A stretch of DNA of 51,761 nt, taken from contig NZ_JAHMIN010000030.1 in assembly GCF_018986435.1 (NCBI RefSeq), forward strand, positions 1 to 51,761, written 5' to 3'. Source of the stretch: Hahella sp. HN01. GTDB lineage: Bacteria; Pseudomonadota; Gammaproteobacteria; Pseudomonadales; Oleiphilaceae. The translations under genes were made by a program, and so were the position numbers. A model generated the notes under the pieces. The model was not told the DNA's origin. It did not search any database and saw only the letters and a program-made list of their open reading frames with translations. Within the stretch, counting starts at the first letter, position 1. The number at the start of each line of letters is the position of its first letter. Below, in pieces: positions 51,033 to 51,761 of the stretch.

Positions 51033-51761
51033 TAAAGGCGCCGAAAAATGGTCTGTTCTGCTGCAGTTGTTTCAGGATGATCTCGGAGACTACCTGAACA
51101 CGACACAGCAAAAGCTGGCCACACTGTTTGGCCCCGCGCGACTGAGCGCACTGTCGGGCGAGCACGAGCCGGACGGCTACGCAGGCGTGTCCAGAGAGGC
51201 GGATTACCAACGCCTGCTGCTTAGTGAATGGACGGTCGCCAAGCGCTACCCCATGAGTTCATGCGCAGAGCGGCGATGGGCGAGCATTTGTTTTTGGCGC
51301 AAGCGCAAAAGACATCCCGTAACGACCAAAGCACCATCCTGCTTTTTGACGCCGGCCCCATGCAATTGGGCGCGCCGCGACTTGCGCATCTGGCCCTGTT
51401 TATCCTTTTTCTGCGCCGAACGGCCCAGCAAAAACGCACTCTGCGCTGGGGGATGCTGCAGGACGACAAACTGCAATTGAGCGAACAGGCGGACGAAAAC
51501 GCGGTCATGAAACTGCTGCGTTCGCGCTACCCGCAGCCAGTAACGACGGAACACATCTCCGCCTGGAAGCAGCGCTTGCAAGAACTGGAGTATTCAGAAT
51601 TGTGGCTCGTTGGCGGCCAGACGCCAGCCTCCCTGCCCCATTCCCGATCTATCCTGATTGAGGAAAACGTCGCAATTGGCGCCCCGGCGTCGCTTCAGGT
51701 CAGCCTGCCATCAGCATCCGCCAGTTCCAGTAAACCACCCGGCGACCCACTTGCCTCCGCC
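51022..51761 (+). CDS. vWA-domain protein of the ternary system, frameshifted, runs off the window
   Basis: The first 77 residues (MRLNKGAEKWSVLLQLFQDD to LLLSEWTVAKRYP) are in one frame. The protein then continues in another frame as HEFMRRAAMGEHLFLAQAQK, with ILLFDAGPMQLGAPRLAHLA as a degenerate MIDAS-like strand, and stays open to the window end (about 245 residues in all). The break is at four C at 51249-51252, where five would restore the frame. It could be a sequencing error or an inactivating mutation. The remainder of the gene is outside. Confidence 0.75.

Overview
The window reads as about 52 kb of chromosome from a moderately G+C-rich marine-type gammaproteobacterium. A Hahella-like member of the Oceanospirillales is my best guess from gene content and style; nothing in the window proves the genus. 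There are no rRNA or tRNA genes, no CRISPR array and no prophage. Mobile DNA is limited to the left edge: an interrupted IS5-family copy, a related 143-bp MITE and a short palindromic element.

Left part (1-2.7 kb): IS5 end, a SecD-P1-like lipoprotein gene, and a tandemly duplicated gene for a small secreted protein. From 2.7 to 14.4 kb lies the clearest pathway. A tightly packed operon encodes a MoeZ-type activating enzyme fused to rhodanese, a JAMM peptidase, a ThiS-like sulfur carrier with a masked C-terminus, a double-length CaiB-type protein, an AMP-forming acyl ligase, an acyl-CoA dehydrogenase-like protein, an MFS transporter and a GH88-like protein. A secreted copper-uptake-associated protein and a TonB-dependent receptor follow. 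The core set matches the thiocarboxylate siderophore systems for PDTC (pdt) and thioquinolobactin (qbs), so this is probably a thiocarboxylate metallophore locus, with copper as a plausible metal.

From 14.5 to 19.2 kb is an array of small orphan genes, partly A+T-rich, resembling collections of toxin-immunity genes. From 19.3 to 22.6 kb come a chromate transporter, a secreted dienelactone hydrolase, a PEBP-family protein and a methyltransferase. From 23.5 to 31.9 kb is a second unusual locus: a NodU/TobZ-type carbamoyltransferase with two JmjC/cupin-like proteins on the minus strand, divergent from a cyclic-peptide-type ABC exporter and an SPFH protein, with a polyamine-type binding protein facing them.

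From 32.2 to 38 kb are a small cysteine-rich secreted protein, a periplasmic solute-binding protein, a probable Zur-controlled COG0523 GTPase, an aromatic aminotransferase, and an EamA exporter divergent from an Lrp regulator. From 38.3 to 43.1 kb are a secreted polysaccharide-lyase-like protein with two carbohydrate-binding modules, a short threonyl-tRNA synthetase preceded by a complete threonine-codon attenuator, and a divergent PLP aminotransferase.

The right end (43.2-51.8 kb) holds an S41 peptidase, two envelope lipoproteins, a membrane Ser/Thr kinase, a PP2C phosphatase, and the start of a MoxR ATPase / bpX5 / vWA operon. This looks like a signalling-linked ternary system that continues past the window. 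The vWA frame is broken by one base in a C-run.
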